Assembly: GCF_009730915.1 (NCBI RefSeq)
Contig: NC_052475.1
Span: forward strand, 27,713,016-27,777,015
DNA length: 64,000 nt
Direction of reading: 5' to 3'
From: Dioscorea cayenensis subsp. rotundata
Lineage: Eukaryota > Streptophyta > Magnoliopsida > Dioscoreales > Dioscoreaceae
The position numbers and the translations under genes were made by a program. Below are positions 1-11,245 of the stretch, piece after piece. The notes under the pieces are model-generated. The model was not told where the DNA came from and made no database searches. It saw nothing but the letters and a program-made list of their open reading frames with translations. Numbering within the stretch: the first letter of the stretch is position 1; each line of letters starts with the position of its first letter.

Positions 1-570
1 TGACTTTTCCTGGTTTGGTCCTTTAGATTTTTCCCTAAATTTACATTTTTCCCTTTAGTTTTTTATGATATAAATATTTTCTCCATTAGTGATTAAATGA
101 CTTTTTATATAATCAATAAATTATATATATATATATATATATATTAATAAGGTGGATAAATCACTATGAATAAAAAAGGGCTTGGTATCAACATGGTGGA
201 ATTAGTTTTCTGTTCTTTTTTTTCTATCTGTTCTGTGCTTGTACGTTATGTTTCATTTTCAATAAATCTGTGGTTTATCTATTTTTATTTTAAAAAAAAA
301 ACATGTTAGAATTAGTTACCTCAATGCTTGCTAGGGCGCATTAGTGGCACACTTATTAGTTAATCTAATCCAAAGGTTGTGCGTGCAAAGATGCTAAGTT
401 AATCCCTCTCTATGTTTCAACTTAATTAATTTTGTAAATTTATTGAGAAATACCACAGGGACTGAAACAAAAACGTCTGTATTTTCAGGGACTTGTATAA
501 AATTTTACACGATGATTAATAACTTTCGGCGTGAAAACGGAGGATCGTGGGATAGCGGAGAACGGAGGAG
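1..570. other. AT-rich flank upstream of the TVP38-family gene
   Basis: No gene is visible. The stretch holds a (TA)n run at about 126-145 and two short LINE-like 3' tails in opposite orientation: GGTGGATAAATCAC at 151-164 (minus sense) and AATAAATCTGTGGTTTATC at 261-279 (plus sense), the second followed by an A-rich run to about 301. These resemble the tail of the LINE remnant near 57.6 kb. The promoter of the next gene must lie here, but no convincing TATA box is seen. Confidence 0.4.
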
Positions 571-3500
571 ATGGCGAATGGTGTGGTGCGCTTGGGAGCG
601 GCGGCCGCGGTGGTCGTTGCGCTTGCGATCGGAGCGAGCCGGAGGTATGGATGGGACGGGGAGGCGGCGCTGGCCGCTTTCCGGGGGATCAAGGACCGGC
701 TTGGCTTCTGGGCCATTCCCATCTATGTGGGCGCTCACACCCTCACCCTCGCACTCTGTCTCCCATCTGCCGTCTTCTTCGAGGCCGGCGCTTCCCTCCT
801 CTTTGGTTTCCTCCCTGCTATCCTTTGCGTCTTCGCTGCTAAAGTCCTTGGCGCTTCTCTCTCCTTCTGGATTGGACGGTCAGTGGCTTCCTCTTTGTCT
901 CTGACCTTCGCGTATTATGCTATGAGATCCATATGCTTGTTATACTGTACACGAATTTGGGGTGTTTATGAAAATTTTTTGAAATGGGAACAGGAAACTA
1001 GTGTTTTTTTTATTTATTTATTTATTTTTCAAATAAATGTTTGATGAAATAAGAAGCTTATGGGATGTGTAGATGACGGATGGCTTTACTGAAGGCGGAT
1101 AATGTTGGATATGATGGGAATACAGGATCCAAGGATTATTGAAGAGGTTTGGGTTGGAATAAACTTTGAAAGGCTTAATCTTTAGATTATGAGTTGGGCC
1201 TGAAGAATCATGAACTTTGGAATTTCTTTGAGATTGAAAGCTAACTTAGAGAGGAATTTTTGGAGATTCAATTGATATTGAACACCTTACCAACGTCTAG
1301 ATCTTGCTTGGGTCGTCTGGGCGCTCTTTCTGTTTTGGGAAGAGATAATGGGACTTTTATTTCACCACAGAGGAGCTCTGGTCAGTGTGATTAGTGACAT
1401 TTACTTTTGTGAGTTGATATTGAAATTTGACTGCATTAAAATTTTTTGCAATTGTAGGATACTGTGTTACTCGCTGATTGTTCACTTTGTTAGGCTTTAA
1501 GAAGGAATAGGTCTGTGATCAGATAGTGTCGCTCTTTTAGTTAATATATTAATATATCTTGTCTAAATCGACAGATATATATATATATATATATATTTAT
1601 TGGATAGAGGGTATTCCTGTTTGGGTTGTTTTTGCTAGATCTAATGCCTATAAAATGTAAACCAGTGAAAGATACTTATGAAAATGGCAAATACTGTTTA
1701 CTTCTTGACTCATGTTAATAACTTGTGGTTTATATAGGAGGAATCATTATTGTTTGTATGAAGATTCCATGCTTACATCACAGGGTGAGTTTAGCTAGAA
1801 TAAAGTGGGACTTTTAAGTTATTAAGTGGTTGAAATAGTGTTGAGTTCGAAAAGGGTATAATTTTAGGAGGTGCGGCATCCATACTTTTCCCTCCAATAT
1901 CACATGTTGAAACTGTGGGTGGATTGCGCTTGCACCATTCGTGAGATATGTGTGTATTTAAATCCACTTGTCTTATTACATAAGAGGTACATGTGGTGTC
2001 TGATCAAGGACATACATATTCTTTCTTTTTGATTGGAGCAATGTATTAATCTTATATCAAGCTCACAGATAAGACTGTTAGTTACGAGTCTTTGACACAG
2101 TGAAAGGCAGTGAGAAGAAGACTACCTCATTTCTTTTCCGAGGATCCAAAGTGATTGGCCTGTGAGCAGTGGGAATGTATCAAGGAATAGGTGGTGAGCA
2201 GTGTGCAGGTGTGAGGGATTCAGAATGATTGACCATCCAGCCTTTTTGTTTGCTTAGGAACACAATTATTTGTGAAGGGACCTCACTTAAAGACCTGAAT
2301 GCTTGGATATTGAGATAAATAAGATGACCAAGAGATTTGGGAGGAATAATTTTATGGTCTGAAGTCTCTGAAGTGATTACTATCAGCAAGATAATCTTAT
2401 AAAAATCTTTACCTTTTTAGGGTGTTAGCAGGACCCTCCTTTCAGCGCCTTCTACAGTCTTCTTCTGTGTTAAAGGAGAATAGGAATGTTAAGGAAGGAG
2501 CCATGTATTATTTCAAGAATTTACCTAGTGCCGTTGACTGATGTTCTCCTTTCTATAAGAAGGTGAACTTGCTGTCTAGGTCTGCTTGCCTTTCAATCAA
2601 GACAAGCAGCTTAACTTTTCTTGTATTCGTCAGTGTCACCGGTCCTTTAAATTAGCAGCTCTGAGGAGCTGGGCTTGGTGTTTGCCACAGAATAACTGAT
2701 GCCAATCTAATGTAATGATTCCAGTACGATGGATTTAGTTATGGTTTCAGGTGGAGTTGGCATTAAAGACCGAGCACCTCCAACAGTGCACAAGCAGTAG
2801 CTGCCTCTACAAACCATTCTTGATAATTTGGTAAATGGGCAGGGATTGAACGTTGGAAGACTGTATGTTATTACAACACTAGCATGGTAAAGGTCAACGT
2901 TGTTTTGTTATTTCTTTGCTGCATTACTCAAAACCTTCACAAATTTCCTTTTCCTTTTTTAGTTCTTTTACAGCTCATTCTACTATAAAAAAAAATTATA
3001 TATATTATATTGGGCTTTTATGGGCAAAATTTCTTGCTTCTCTCTTTGCATGTCCCTTTACACTAATGTGATTACATTTCTTCAGAGCTGTTTTTAGGAG
3101 TTCAAAATCAGCAATGGAGTGGGCAAAGAGAAGCAAGTATTTTCATCTGCTTGCTCGAGGAGTCGAACGAGATGGATGGAAATTTGTGCTTCTCGCTCGC
3201 TTCTCACCCTTGCCCTCATATGTTATAAACTACGCAATGGCTGCCACGGAAGTTGGCTTTCTTATTGATTTCCTTCTTCCTACAGTTATTGGTTGTTTGC
3301 CAATGATTCTGCAGAATACCTCTATTGGCAGTCTAGCCGGTGCAGCAGTAGCTTCCTCATCAGGGCCTCAAAAATCTAGGGTCTCTTCTTACCTTTTCCC
3401 TCTGCTAGGAATTACATCAAGTGTTATCATATCATTGAGGATCAAAAAGTATTCCTCTGAATTTGTCATGGATGCGGAGCTTAATTCCTCTTCTCCCAGT

Positions 3501-3581
3501 AATGCAATTGATGCTGATGACAAGCATGTGGTAGATTCATCTAACATTACAGGTAATGAAAGGGCAAAAGAGAGAAAGTGA
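571..3581 (+). CDS. SNARE-associated Golgi (TVP38/TMEM64 family) membrane protein
   Basis: Two coding exons, 571-878 and 3086-3581, joined by a 2.2-kb GT-AG intron. The join gives I-G-R-A-V-F-R in frame and a 267-residue protein. Exon 1 encodes a hydrophobic N-terminus, then a stretch with LPSAVFFEAGASLLFG typical of the start of the SNARE_assoc (DedA-like) domain. Exon 2 carries the family block R-D-G-W-K-F-V-L-L-A-R-F-S-P-L-P, then N-Y-A and a membrane segment ending L-P-T-V-I-G-C-L-P. Family members are multi-pass proteins of Golgi/ER membranes implicated in vesicle trafficking and lipid handling; the exact role here is not deducible. The C-terminal ~45 residues are polar, Ser/Asp-rich and poorly conserved. 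Exon 1 is much more GC-rich than exon 2. The Met at 571 is chosen because it opens the conserved frame; several longer ORFs in other frames of the GC-rich exon are shadows. Confidence 0.88.
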
Positions 3582-4380
3582 TTTTACTTGTCATTTTTAG
3601 CTTATCCTCAACTGACATGAACTAATATAATGTAACAATGATTACTTAATGTCACTGGTCCATGATCAGTTTTACCCGCCCTTAGCCATTTTATTGTTAT
3701 TGTTTTGGCCTTCTTTGTTGTTATTTGGATGGTCCGTTGCGTGATGGGAGGAGATTTGGAAAGGATGAATGTAACTTTTTCTCTTTTTATAAATGGTTTG
3801 GTTGCTTTTTCCAAAAAATAAATAAATAAATAAAAGTTTGGTTGATATGGATGAGGAGGTAAGATGTAGATTTTATTTTATTAATATTTGCATGAAATAA
3901 ATATTTTTTGTTATTAATAATTAATTATAATATTTTATTTTTTAGTTATTTTTTTTGAAAATTTTAAATATAGATATTTTTTTTACATAATTTGTTTGTA
4001 TCTTTAAAAATTATTAATTATTTTTGTAAATTAAAAAAATTAAATAAAAAGTGTGCTGGACGAGTTCCCCTTCAAGGACCCCATCTCCATCCCCATCCCT
4101 AAATGAAACACATGTATAATTCCCCGTCCAACCCCACATGGCCCATTAGTAGGGTTATGATTTTTTTTTTTGAAAAATGTGTTATAAAATTTATATATAC
4201 AGTTTTTTTTTTTGTGATATTACTCTCAAAACTGAACCAAGTGAATGGATGAAAAAGTTTCTATTGTTCTATTAATATATATATATATATATGTAAATGA
4301 GAAAACTATACATCAAATTTTGGTGTTACTGTAGCAATAGTCGAGTTGTTAAAGTAGTTGAATTTTATATGGGAGTTGAG
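3582..4380. other. Intergenic DNA between the TVP38-family gene and the copia element
   Basis: Contains the 3' flank of the upstream gene with an (AAAT)n run at about 3816-3834, then very AT-rich DNA with poly-A/T tracts. A C-rich patch at about 4068-4145 (GGACCCCATCTCCATCCCC-type) looks like mobile-element debris but has no recognisable ends. A (TA)n run lies at 4275-4292. No gene is seen. Confidence 0.35.
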
Positions 4381-4385
4381 GGTTT
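4381..4385. repeat. Copia target-site duplication, left copy (GGTTT)
   Basis: GGTTT directly precedes the TG of the left LTR and is repeated at 8376-8380 immediately after the CA of the right LTR. A 5-bp duplication is the normal footprint of a copia integrase. Confidence 0.9.
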
Positions 4386-4589
4386 TGTTAAATATGAGAT
4401 CAAAAGCAAGAACTTCTACAGAGCAATCAATTGAGTGAGCTAAGTTTATTTGCATAATATCTGGCTTTTAAATAGCCTTACAACTAAAATAGAAATCCTA
4501 ACAAACTCCATCCTTATCGGATTTATTTAACAGAAACAAAGATCAAATCAACTAGATAAACTCTTACAAAGAAGGAAACAACTCTTACA
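4386..4589 (-). repeat. Copia LTR, left copy (3' LTR of the element)
   Basis: 204 bp starting TGTTAAATATGAGATC and ending AACTCTTACA. It matches 8182-8375 over its length except for about five substitutions and small indels: about 15 bp near 4420 present only here, and a CTTG present only in the right copy. Confidence 0.93.
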
Positions 4590-4620
4590 AATCCTCCCCT
4601 AAACCAACTGTGTCTCACAG

Positions 4621-6795
4621 TTAGTTTAACATTTCTGGCTTGCATAAACCCAAATGATCTCTGAGCTTCAAGAAAGTATCCAACTGCAAAGGTTTTGTCA
4701 TTAAATCAGCAACCTGCTCCTTAGTTCCACAATGCACTAGCTTTATGACTTCATTTTGAACAAGTTCTCCCAAGAAGTGAAAACACACATCAATGTGCCT
4801 ACTTCTTCCATGCATAACAGGATTCTTAGATAGCTTAATTGTTGAACTATTGTCACAATAAACAACAGTACCTTTATTAAGAACACAACCAAGCTTTGCA
4901 ATAACTCTCCTCAACCAAACTGCTTGACTTGCACATCCAGCTGCAGCCACGAACTCAGCTTTTGTGGTTGATAATGTAACTATAGGCTGCTTCTTTGAAA
5001 GTCATGAGATAGCCCCTGAGCCTAGCAAGAAAACATAACCAGATGTGCTCTTTCTGTTATCCAAATCCCCAGCATAATCACTGTCTGTATAGGCCACCAA
5101 ATATGAGATCTCTCTCTTGTACATAATTCCATAATCAACTGTTCCTTTTAAGTATCTTAATATCCTTTTTGTAGCTTGTAGGTGGAGTTCAGTAGGTTTA
5201 GACATGAATCTGCTAACTAAACTCACACTATACATCAAGTCTGGACGAGTGGCAGTAAGATACATAAGGCTTCCCACAACTTGCTTGTAATATGACTCAT
5301 CAACTACAACTCCATGCTCATCTTTGCTCAATCTGCTACCAGGAACAATTGGACTACCAACAACTCTACTCTCCAACATTCCAAACCTTCTCAAAACTTC
5401 AGTTGCATACTTTTTCTGGCAAATGAAAATACCACTTGCTTGCTGCATCACTTCTATGCCAAGAAAGAACTTCATTATGCCAATATCGGTCATGTCAAAA
5501 GCTTGCATCATTGAGGCCTTGAAATCACTCATCATTCCTTCATCATCACCAGTGTAGATTAGATCATCAACATAAAGGCTCACAATAAGTAATTTACTTT
5601 CCTTGCTTTGCTTGATGAAGAGTGTTTGTTCATTTGGACACTTCTCAAAACCTTTTCCCACAAAATAAGACTCTATTCGACTAAACCAAGCTCGAGGTGC
5701 TTGTTTTAGTCCGTATAGTGCCTTATGCAATTTGTACACTTTATCTTCACTTCCTTCAACTTCATAGCCTCTTGGTTGTTCCACGTACACATCCTCATTG
5801 AGTTCACCATGTAAGAAAGTGGATTTAACATCCATCTGAAAAATCTTCCAATTGCGCTGAGCTGCTAATGCCACCACTGTTCTCACTGTTTCAATTCTAG
5901 CTACTGGTGCATACACATCAACATAATCAATTCCATATTTTTGCAAGTACCCCTTTGCTACCAATCGAGCTTTGTGCTTCACAAGATCACTTTTCTCATC
6001 ATATTTGGTTTTATAGACCCACTTAACTCCAACTTTCTTAGCTCCTGCTGGCAAATCAACTAAGCTCCAAGTCTTGTTCTTCTTTATGGACTCTATCTCT
6101 TTATCCATAGCTACCCTCCAATGCTCACTCTTCATTGCCTCCTCAAAAAACAAAGGATCACCAGCCACCATGAAGGCCATATTGACTTCTTCATCCTCCG
6201 AAAGTCCTAACCCTCCCCCGCTAACATAATCATTTAGCCATGAAGGAGGTTGTGTTTCTCTCCTTCTCCTCGTATGAGTCCTACTACCAGTTACTTCCTC
6301 ATTTTCATTTTCTCCCTTGTTTCCATTTTCAATTTCCACATTTTCACCATCTTCCTCACTCTCATTTTTGACTCCTTCATTATCATCATCACCCCAATCT
6401 AAATCTACCAAAATTTCTTCTCTGTAACTACTATCCCAATTCCAATTTTTTTCTTCTTCAAACACAACATCTCTACTTATCACAATCTTCTTAGTAATAG
6501 GATTAAACAACCTATAACCTTTTGATTCATCACTTACACCCAAGAAAGCACAAGTAAAACTTTTGTCATCAAGTTTAGTTCTTCGTACCTCAGGCACATG
6601 AACATGTGCAATGCAACCAAAAACTCGGAAATGATTGACTGAGGGCCAAAATCCACTCCATGCTTCTTCTGGGGTGATGTCTTTTACTGCTGAATTCGGA
6701 AATCTATTTAACACATGATTACTCCAGTTAACTGCCTCAGCCCAGAATGATTTTGGAATCTTCTTCTTAGAGAGCATAACACGTACCATGTTCAC
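4621..6795 (-). pseudogene. Copia pol, integrase C-terminus, reverse transcriptase and RNase H (broken)
   Basis: The long open stretch 5002-6795 encodes the end of integrase (K-S-F-W-A-E-A-V), an acidic linker, then a full copia reverse transcriptase. Visible motifs include W-V-Y-K-T-K-Y, the F-Q-M-D-V-K block and the catalytic Y-V-D-D within S-L-Y-V-D-D-L. RNase H follows, with Y-T-D-S-D-Y-A-G-D. A TGA replaces an expected Trp codon just before 5001, and the RNase H C-terminus continues in the same frame at 4621-4950. At about 6795 the frame joins the preceding integrase segment only across a 1-nt deletion. The enzyme would copy element RNA into DNA in cytoplasmic particles; these lesions make it non-functional. 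Confidence 0.93.
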
Positions 6796-7252
6796 ACCGT
6801 TCTATTTTTGCGCTCCACAACACCATTTTGCTGAGGGGTGTATGCAGTTGTCAATTGTCTTTGTATCCCATTATCCTTGCAAAAAGAATTGAATTCAAAA
6901 GAAGTAAACTCTCCACCTCTGTCTATGCGCAAACACTTAATTGGCAGCCCTGTCTCATTTCCTATTAACTTCATAAAGCATTTGAAATAACTCAAAGCTT
7001 CCGACTTCTCAACCAAGAAATAAATCCATGACTTCCTGCTATAATCATCAATAAAGCATAGAGTGTACCTCTTGTTGCTGATTGAAGGGGGTTTATTGGA
7101 CCGCAAATGTCAGCATGAATGAGGTCTAGAATCTGTTCAAATCTCCATGAACTCTTGATAGGTATTGGATCTCGGTGATGCTTCCCAACTAGACAGTCAG
7201 TGCATAATTCTGCAATTATTGCCCAACTTGACAGTATGTTTGAAATCTTCAT
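6792..7252 (-). pseudogene. Copia integrase core fragments in two frames
   Basis: Segment 6992-7252 holds C-T-D-C-L-V-G-K (the Cys pair of the HHCC zinc finger) and H-A-D-I-C-G-P with the first catalytic Asp. The frame then shifts near 7090 into 6792-7106, which carries F-I-D-D-Y-S-R, D-R-G-G-E-F with the second catalytic Asp, and the glutamate region Q-Q-N-G-V-V-E-R-K-N-R. The His pair of the zinc finger is absent because the sequence jumps here directly from protease. Integrase would insert the element's DNA copy into the genome. Confidence 0.88.
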
Positions 7253-8138
7253 CTAATTCGGAGAAGAGAACTTTGTCTCCACACATATGATTCGAGCAAC
7301 CTAAATCTAGAAACCACGCATCTTCTCGTCTGCTTTCCTTCACTTCAGCATAAGCCATTAACAATAACTCCTCCTCCTCAACTACTGCATAGTTGGCTTC
7401 CTTTTTTAAACTTGGGCACTCATACTGGAAATGCCCAAGCTTATGGCACTTGAAACACTCTAATGTGGCCCTTGAAAACACCTGTCTTCCTCTACCTCTT
7501 CCTCGTCCTCTTACTCCAACTTGTGCCAGTCTTCCACGCCCTTTAGTACTTTGTCCTTCATCATGTGACACCTTGAGTGCTTGTTCTTCTTTTGCTTCCT
7601 CTATGGAACACACAATGTAATTCCATTTCTCAGTGAGAGTCCTCAAGATCTTCTCCACTATTTTGACATTAGGCATATTTTCTCCATAGTTCCGCATATC
7701 ATTTGCAATCATCATCACTCGACCAAAATAGTCAGTAATTGATTCTCCATTCTTCATCTCCAATACTTCGAAGCTCCTGCGAAGACGATTCAGTTGAGCT
7801 CGTTGAACACGAGCGTTGCCTTGATATTTCAACTTCATTGAATCCCAGAGCTGTTTGGCCGTCTCCTTTTTTGTGATTGTCTTCAAAATTGACTAGTCAA
7901 TTGATGAGAACAAGTAATTTTTGGCCTTCAAATCTTTCAGCTTCATCTCATCCAGAATTTTCTTCTCTGCAACTGAAAGTGCTTCCTCATCTTCAGGCAC
8001 CATATATCATGATTCCACTACACTCCAAAACTCCCTGGATCGGAGCAAGTTCTCCATGACCAGACTCCAATGGTCATAATCGCCATCAAACTTTGGAATA
8101 CCAGGTTGACTATATCCAATGTTTGCTTCAGAACTCAT
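7197..8138 (-). pseudogene. Copia gag-protease region with nonsense codon
   Basis: The gag start is the ATG at 8136-8138, opening with M-S-S-E-A-N-I, but an in-frame TGA follows about 43 codons later (near 8008). The main open part, 7197-7886, has the gag segment M-K-L-K-Y-Q-G-N-A-R, a zinc knuckle C-F-K-C-H-K-L-G-H-F-Q-Y-E-C, and then the protease start A-W-F-L-D-L-G-C-S-N-H-M. The aspartic protease motif is normally D-S-G; here it reads D-L-G. After a few more residues (K-L-G-N-N) the frame runs into integrase sequence, so roughly 100 residues are deleted. Confidence 0.9.
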
Positions 8139-8167
8139 CTTTTTCTTTTGCCGAACTTGCCGCAGCC

Positions 8168-8179
8168 TCTCTGATACCA
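8168..8179 (-). other. Copia primer-binding site (initiator tRNA-Met type)
   Basis: On the minus strand, just inside the 5' LTR, the sequence reads TGGTATCAGAGA, matching the complement of the tRNA-iMet 3' end (TGGTATCAG...). This fixes the element's orientation. Confidence 0.88.
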
Positions 8180-8181
8180 AA

Positions 8182-8375
8182 TGTTAAATATGATATCAAA
8201 AGCAAGAACTTCTACAGGAGCAAAGTTTATTTGCATAATATCTGGCTTTTAAATAGCCTTACAACTAAAATATAAATCCTAACAAACTCCATCTTTATCC
8301 GATTTATTTAACAGAAACAAAGATCAAATCAACTAGACTTGATAAACTCCTACAAAGAAGGAAACAACTCTTACA
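8182..8375 (-). repeat. Copia LTR, right copy (5' LTR of the element)
   Basis: 194 bp, TGTTAAATATGATATC to AACTCTTACA, near-identical to 4386-4589 and followed by the GGTTT target duplication at 8376-8380. The element's promoter would lie in this LTR. Confidence 0.93.
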
Positions 8376-8872
8376 GGTTTGATTTTCTTTTGTTATGTGG
8401 TTAAAGTATAAATATGTGTGTGGTGGTTTATAAAAAATAAAAATATAAAAATATAAAAATAAAAATCAGATTTTAGTGGCACTTGGAGAGGATCAGATCA
8501 GAGAGACCACTGTGTACAATGTGGAATTCAACATAATGAATGGATCACTTTAAAAGGTTGATACTTTAGGACCATTTCAGCATTCAAAGGACTATTACAA
8601 CCTTTGTCCAATTTCCCCCTGCCTTTGGAGACCATCAGATGATATATATATATATATAGCTGTGGCAGTGGATGTAACAATCACCTGTGCACCGTCTCCA
8701 TTTCATTCCGATTCTTATTAATTAATTAATTAGTTAAATCTATTTTATGGTCACGGATTTTGGTAATTTAACACCACTTTCAATGTTTGTGATGACAAAT
8801 GCTAGTGCCATTTGCCGACCAATCAGTTTGTGCTGCTAACACATGCATAACGCATGAATGGCGTGTGGAACC

Positions 8873-9543
8873 CTAGGTAGTCAGAACCGGACCGGACCGG
8901 CCGGTCCAACCGGGTTGAACCGGACCCGGGCACTAGGCCGGTCCGGTTCAGCTCAGAAAACCGGGCAATGGAAAACCGTCCATGAACCGGGAGAACCGCC
9001 CGTTTCAACCGGGAACCGGATGAACCGGGCCGGTTCTCCCGGTTTTAAAACTTAATTAAAAAAATTAAAAAAACTTAAATAAACTAGCCTAATATGATAT
9101 TAGTAATATGAATATCTTATATTTATATCTAATTATCTATAGTATTATGAATTAATGATAATCTAATTAATAATTATCTTATGATTTAATGATTATTGAT
9201 TAATGATTCATATCAACTTATTGATTATTAATCAAGCCTTCAAGCCTTGATGAGATTAATATTATTTAGTGTTTCATATCAATTTAGTTTAACTAAATGT
9301 TGTTAAATGTTGTGTTTTGAATATGGAATCAATACTTGTTTGTTTCATAGGTTGTGTATTTGATTTGAAAATTAATATAGGATGTGTATTTGATTTAAAA
9401 ATTAATACAATATATAATGTATTTTATTTTATATTTTTATTTATTAAATCCGGTTCGACCCGGTTCAACCCCGGTTGGACCTTTTGACCCTTGAACCTTG
9501 GCCTCCTCCGGTTCGAAGGTCCGGTCCGGTTCTGACTACCTAG
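8873..9543. mobile_element. Nonautonomous hAT-type DNA transposon (671 bp) with CCGGTTC-rich ends
   Basis: Perfect 26-bp terminal inverted repeats start CTAGGTAGTCAGAACCGG at 8873 and end with the reverse complement at 9543. They are flanked by a perfect 8-bp target duplication GTGGAACC (8865-8872 and 9544-9551), the size made by hAT transposases. The first ~180 bp and last ~100 bp are packed with CCGG, CCGGTTC and GAACCGG units; the middle is AT-rich and non-coding. No transposase ORF is present, so it would need one in trans. Short ORFs over the GC-rich end are not genes. Confidence 0.88.
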
Positions 9544-9647
9544 GTGGAACCTGGAGATAATTTTACCTACTTTTCTTTCTTTACCTGGGTGCTGGCGCTG
9601 GCTGAAAAAACAGAGAAGATAAAAAAATAATAATAAATAAACTATTA

Positions 9648-9954
9648 CTCATTCGTTTTTTTTTTTACTTGGTAAGTTTTAGAGTTTTTTTTATTTATTT
9701 TACTTATTATATTAAAATTTTTATACAATATTAAATATTTTTTTAAAATTAATTATTTAATTTAATATATTTACATAATTTTTAATAAATTAAAATCAAT
9801 TAAGTATTAAATTATATATTCTAATTAGTGTAGTTTTAAACATTAGTTTTGAAAAATAATAAATTTTTTTATAAATTTAAATTGTTAATTAATTTTAATT
9901 AATTTTTTTAATAAATATAAAATAGGTAAATTTGACAACTAAAAACAGAAGGAG
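9648..9954. mobile_element. Stowaway-like MITE (diverged)
   Basis: 307 bp bounded by TA dinucleotides (9646-9647 and 9955-9956). The left end reads CTCATTCGTTTTT; the right end reverse-complements to CTCCTTCTGTTTTTAGTTGTC, a diverged form of the CTCCCTCCGT Tc1/mariner Stowaway terminus. AT-rich, no coding capacity. Confidence 0.65.
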
Positions 9955-10521
9955 TATTTACTTGGCTTCATGATTTTATTCTTTATGTTAATTACACTTA
10001 CATAGACTCAATACAATGGATCATGACCACCAACATAGTGGGGTTTTAACCAATCAGAGTAACATTAAAAACTGGAACAAGAAGCACCCATTGTCTTCGG
10101 TGGGTGGAAGTGCCTTTATTTAAGTTCATCATAGTTATGTTAGTTTCTCAGACTCATATATAGAATTATATATATATATAACAACTTTCACCTCATGCAT
10201 TAAGACTATGCATTCTTTTCCCATTCCGAAGGCTAGACCCCATTAATTAATGGAATAAAGAAAACGAGCCTTGGATGGTCCCAAATAACCAAGAAAAGCA
10301 AAATTAAAAGAAATGGGTAAATTCTATATATATATAGTTACATATATATATTTTTATCAAAAAATATATATACTAGCTAGCTAGAAGCTGTACAATGGGA
10401 AAGGAGAAGAGTAATATGTGTGACCAATTGGGGAGATCCATAAATCTTTTTTGATCCTTATCATGACTCGTCTGGCAGCAACCATTGGAATTATTGAAGC
10501 GGAGTAGTTAGAACTTAGAAT

Positions 10522-11199
10522 TTAGAAGTTCTCTTTATGAAAGTCGAACTTGGTGTTTGTCTTCCTTGAAAAATCTAATGCAAGCTGGCGGAGTTCTTTT
10601 GTCAACCCGGCTGCTCCGCAATAGAACACACCTGCAGACACAAAAAAAAGAAACAAATAATATATGTAAATTATAATTTGATAAATACAAAATGGCTTAA
10701 ATGAATAAACAAACACTAATGCTTATCCTAAATGTACCATCACTAGGATTTGTGGAATAATGAGATGTAAGATAACCATCATGTTGACAGAGAGATAATG
10801 TGGCATACATGAAACAGAACCAAGAAATTGTGACTAAGAATGTGATAGGCTAGCTGATATAGATGCAAACGTCACTTGGGGAGAAAAAGTCAGGGAGTGG
10901 GTGACATCTATATATATCACTCTGGTCTCCATTCAAAATATAAATAAATAAAAAAAAGTCCACTATAACTAGAGATGATTAGTTTAAAGAACTTTAATTG
11001 GTCTCTCCCCCTTTCAACCTGATGCAAAGCTGTTCACACCACACAAAACCAAACTGGATACGAAAGCACCCTCTCCTTGGCGTGGCGTGTAGCCATTTAA
11101 TTTTGTTGACTTGTCAAAGCCGAAATATATTCGTATTTTATACATCACATAAGTTCATTAAAATGTACTTTCATTAGTCAACGAAACTATAAAATGTGT

Positions 11200-11245
<46 letters not shown>

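Larger units (their letters stand above)
4386..8375 (-). mobile_element. Ty1/copia LTR retrotransposon, full-ended but defective
   Basis: A 3,990-bp element on the minus strand with both LTRs (4386-4589 and 8182-8375), each with TG...CA ends, flanked by a perfect 5-bp target duplication GGTTT (4381-4385 and 8376-8380). Inside the 5' LTR (right side) is a primer-binding site, TGGTATCAGAG on the minus strand at 8169-8179, complementary to the 3' end of initiator tRNA-Met. Beside the other LTR is a polypurine tract AGGGGAGGA (plus 4592-4600). Domain order on the minus strand is gag, protease, integrase, reverse transcriptase, RNase H, which defines copia. It is shorter than usual copia elements because the protease C-terminus and integrase N-terminus are missing, and the frame is broken in several places. 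The LTRs differ by about five substitutions and three indels, so the insertion is fairly recent. Confidence 0.95.

Noticed and set aside
443-904. 153-aa frame overlapping exon 1 of the TVP38-family gene
   Set aside because: Arg/Trp/Ser-rich low-complexity product in a shifted frame; the frame from 571 matches the family and splices correctly.
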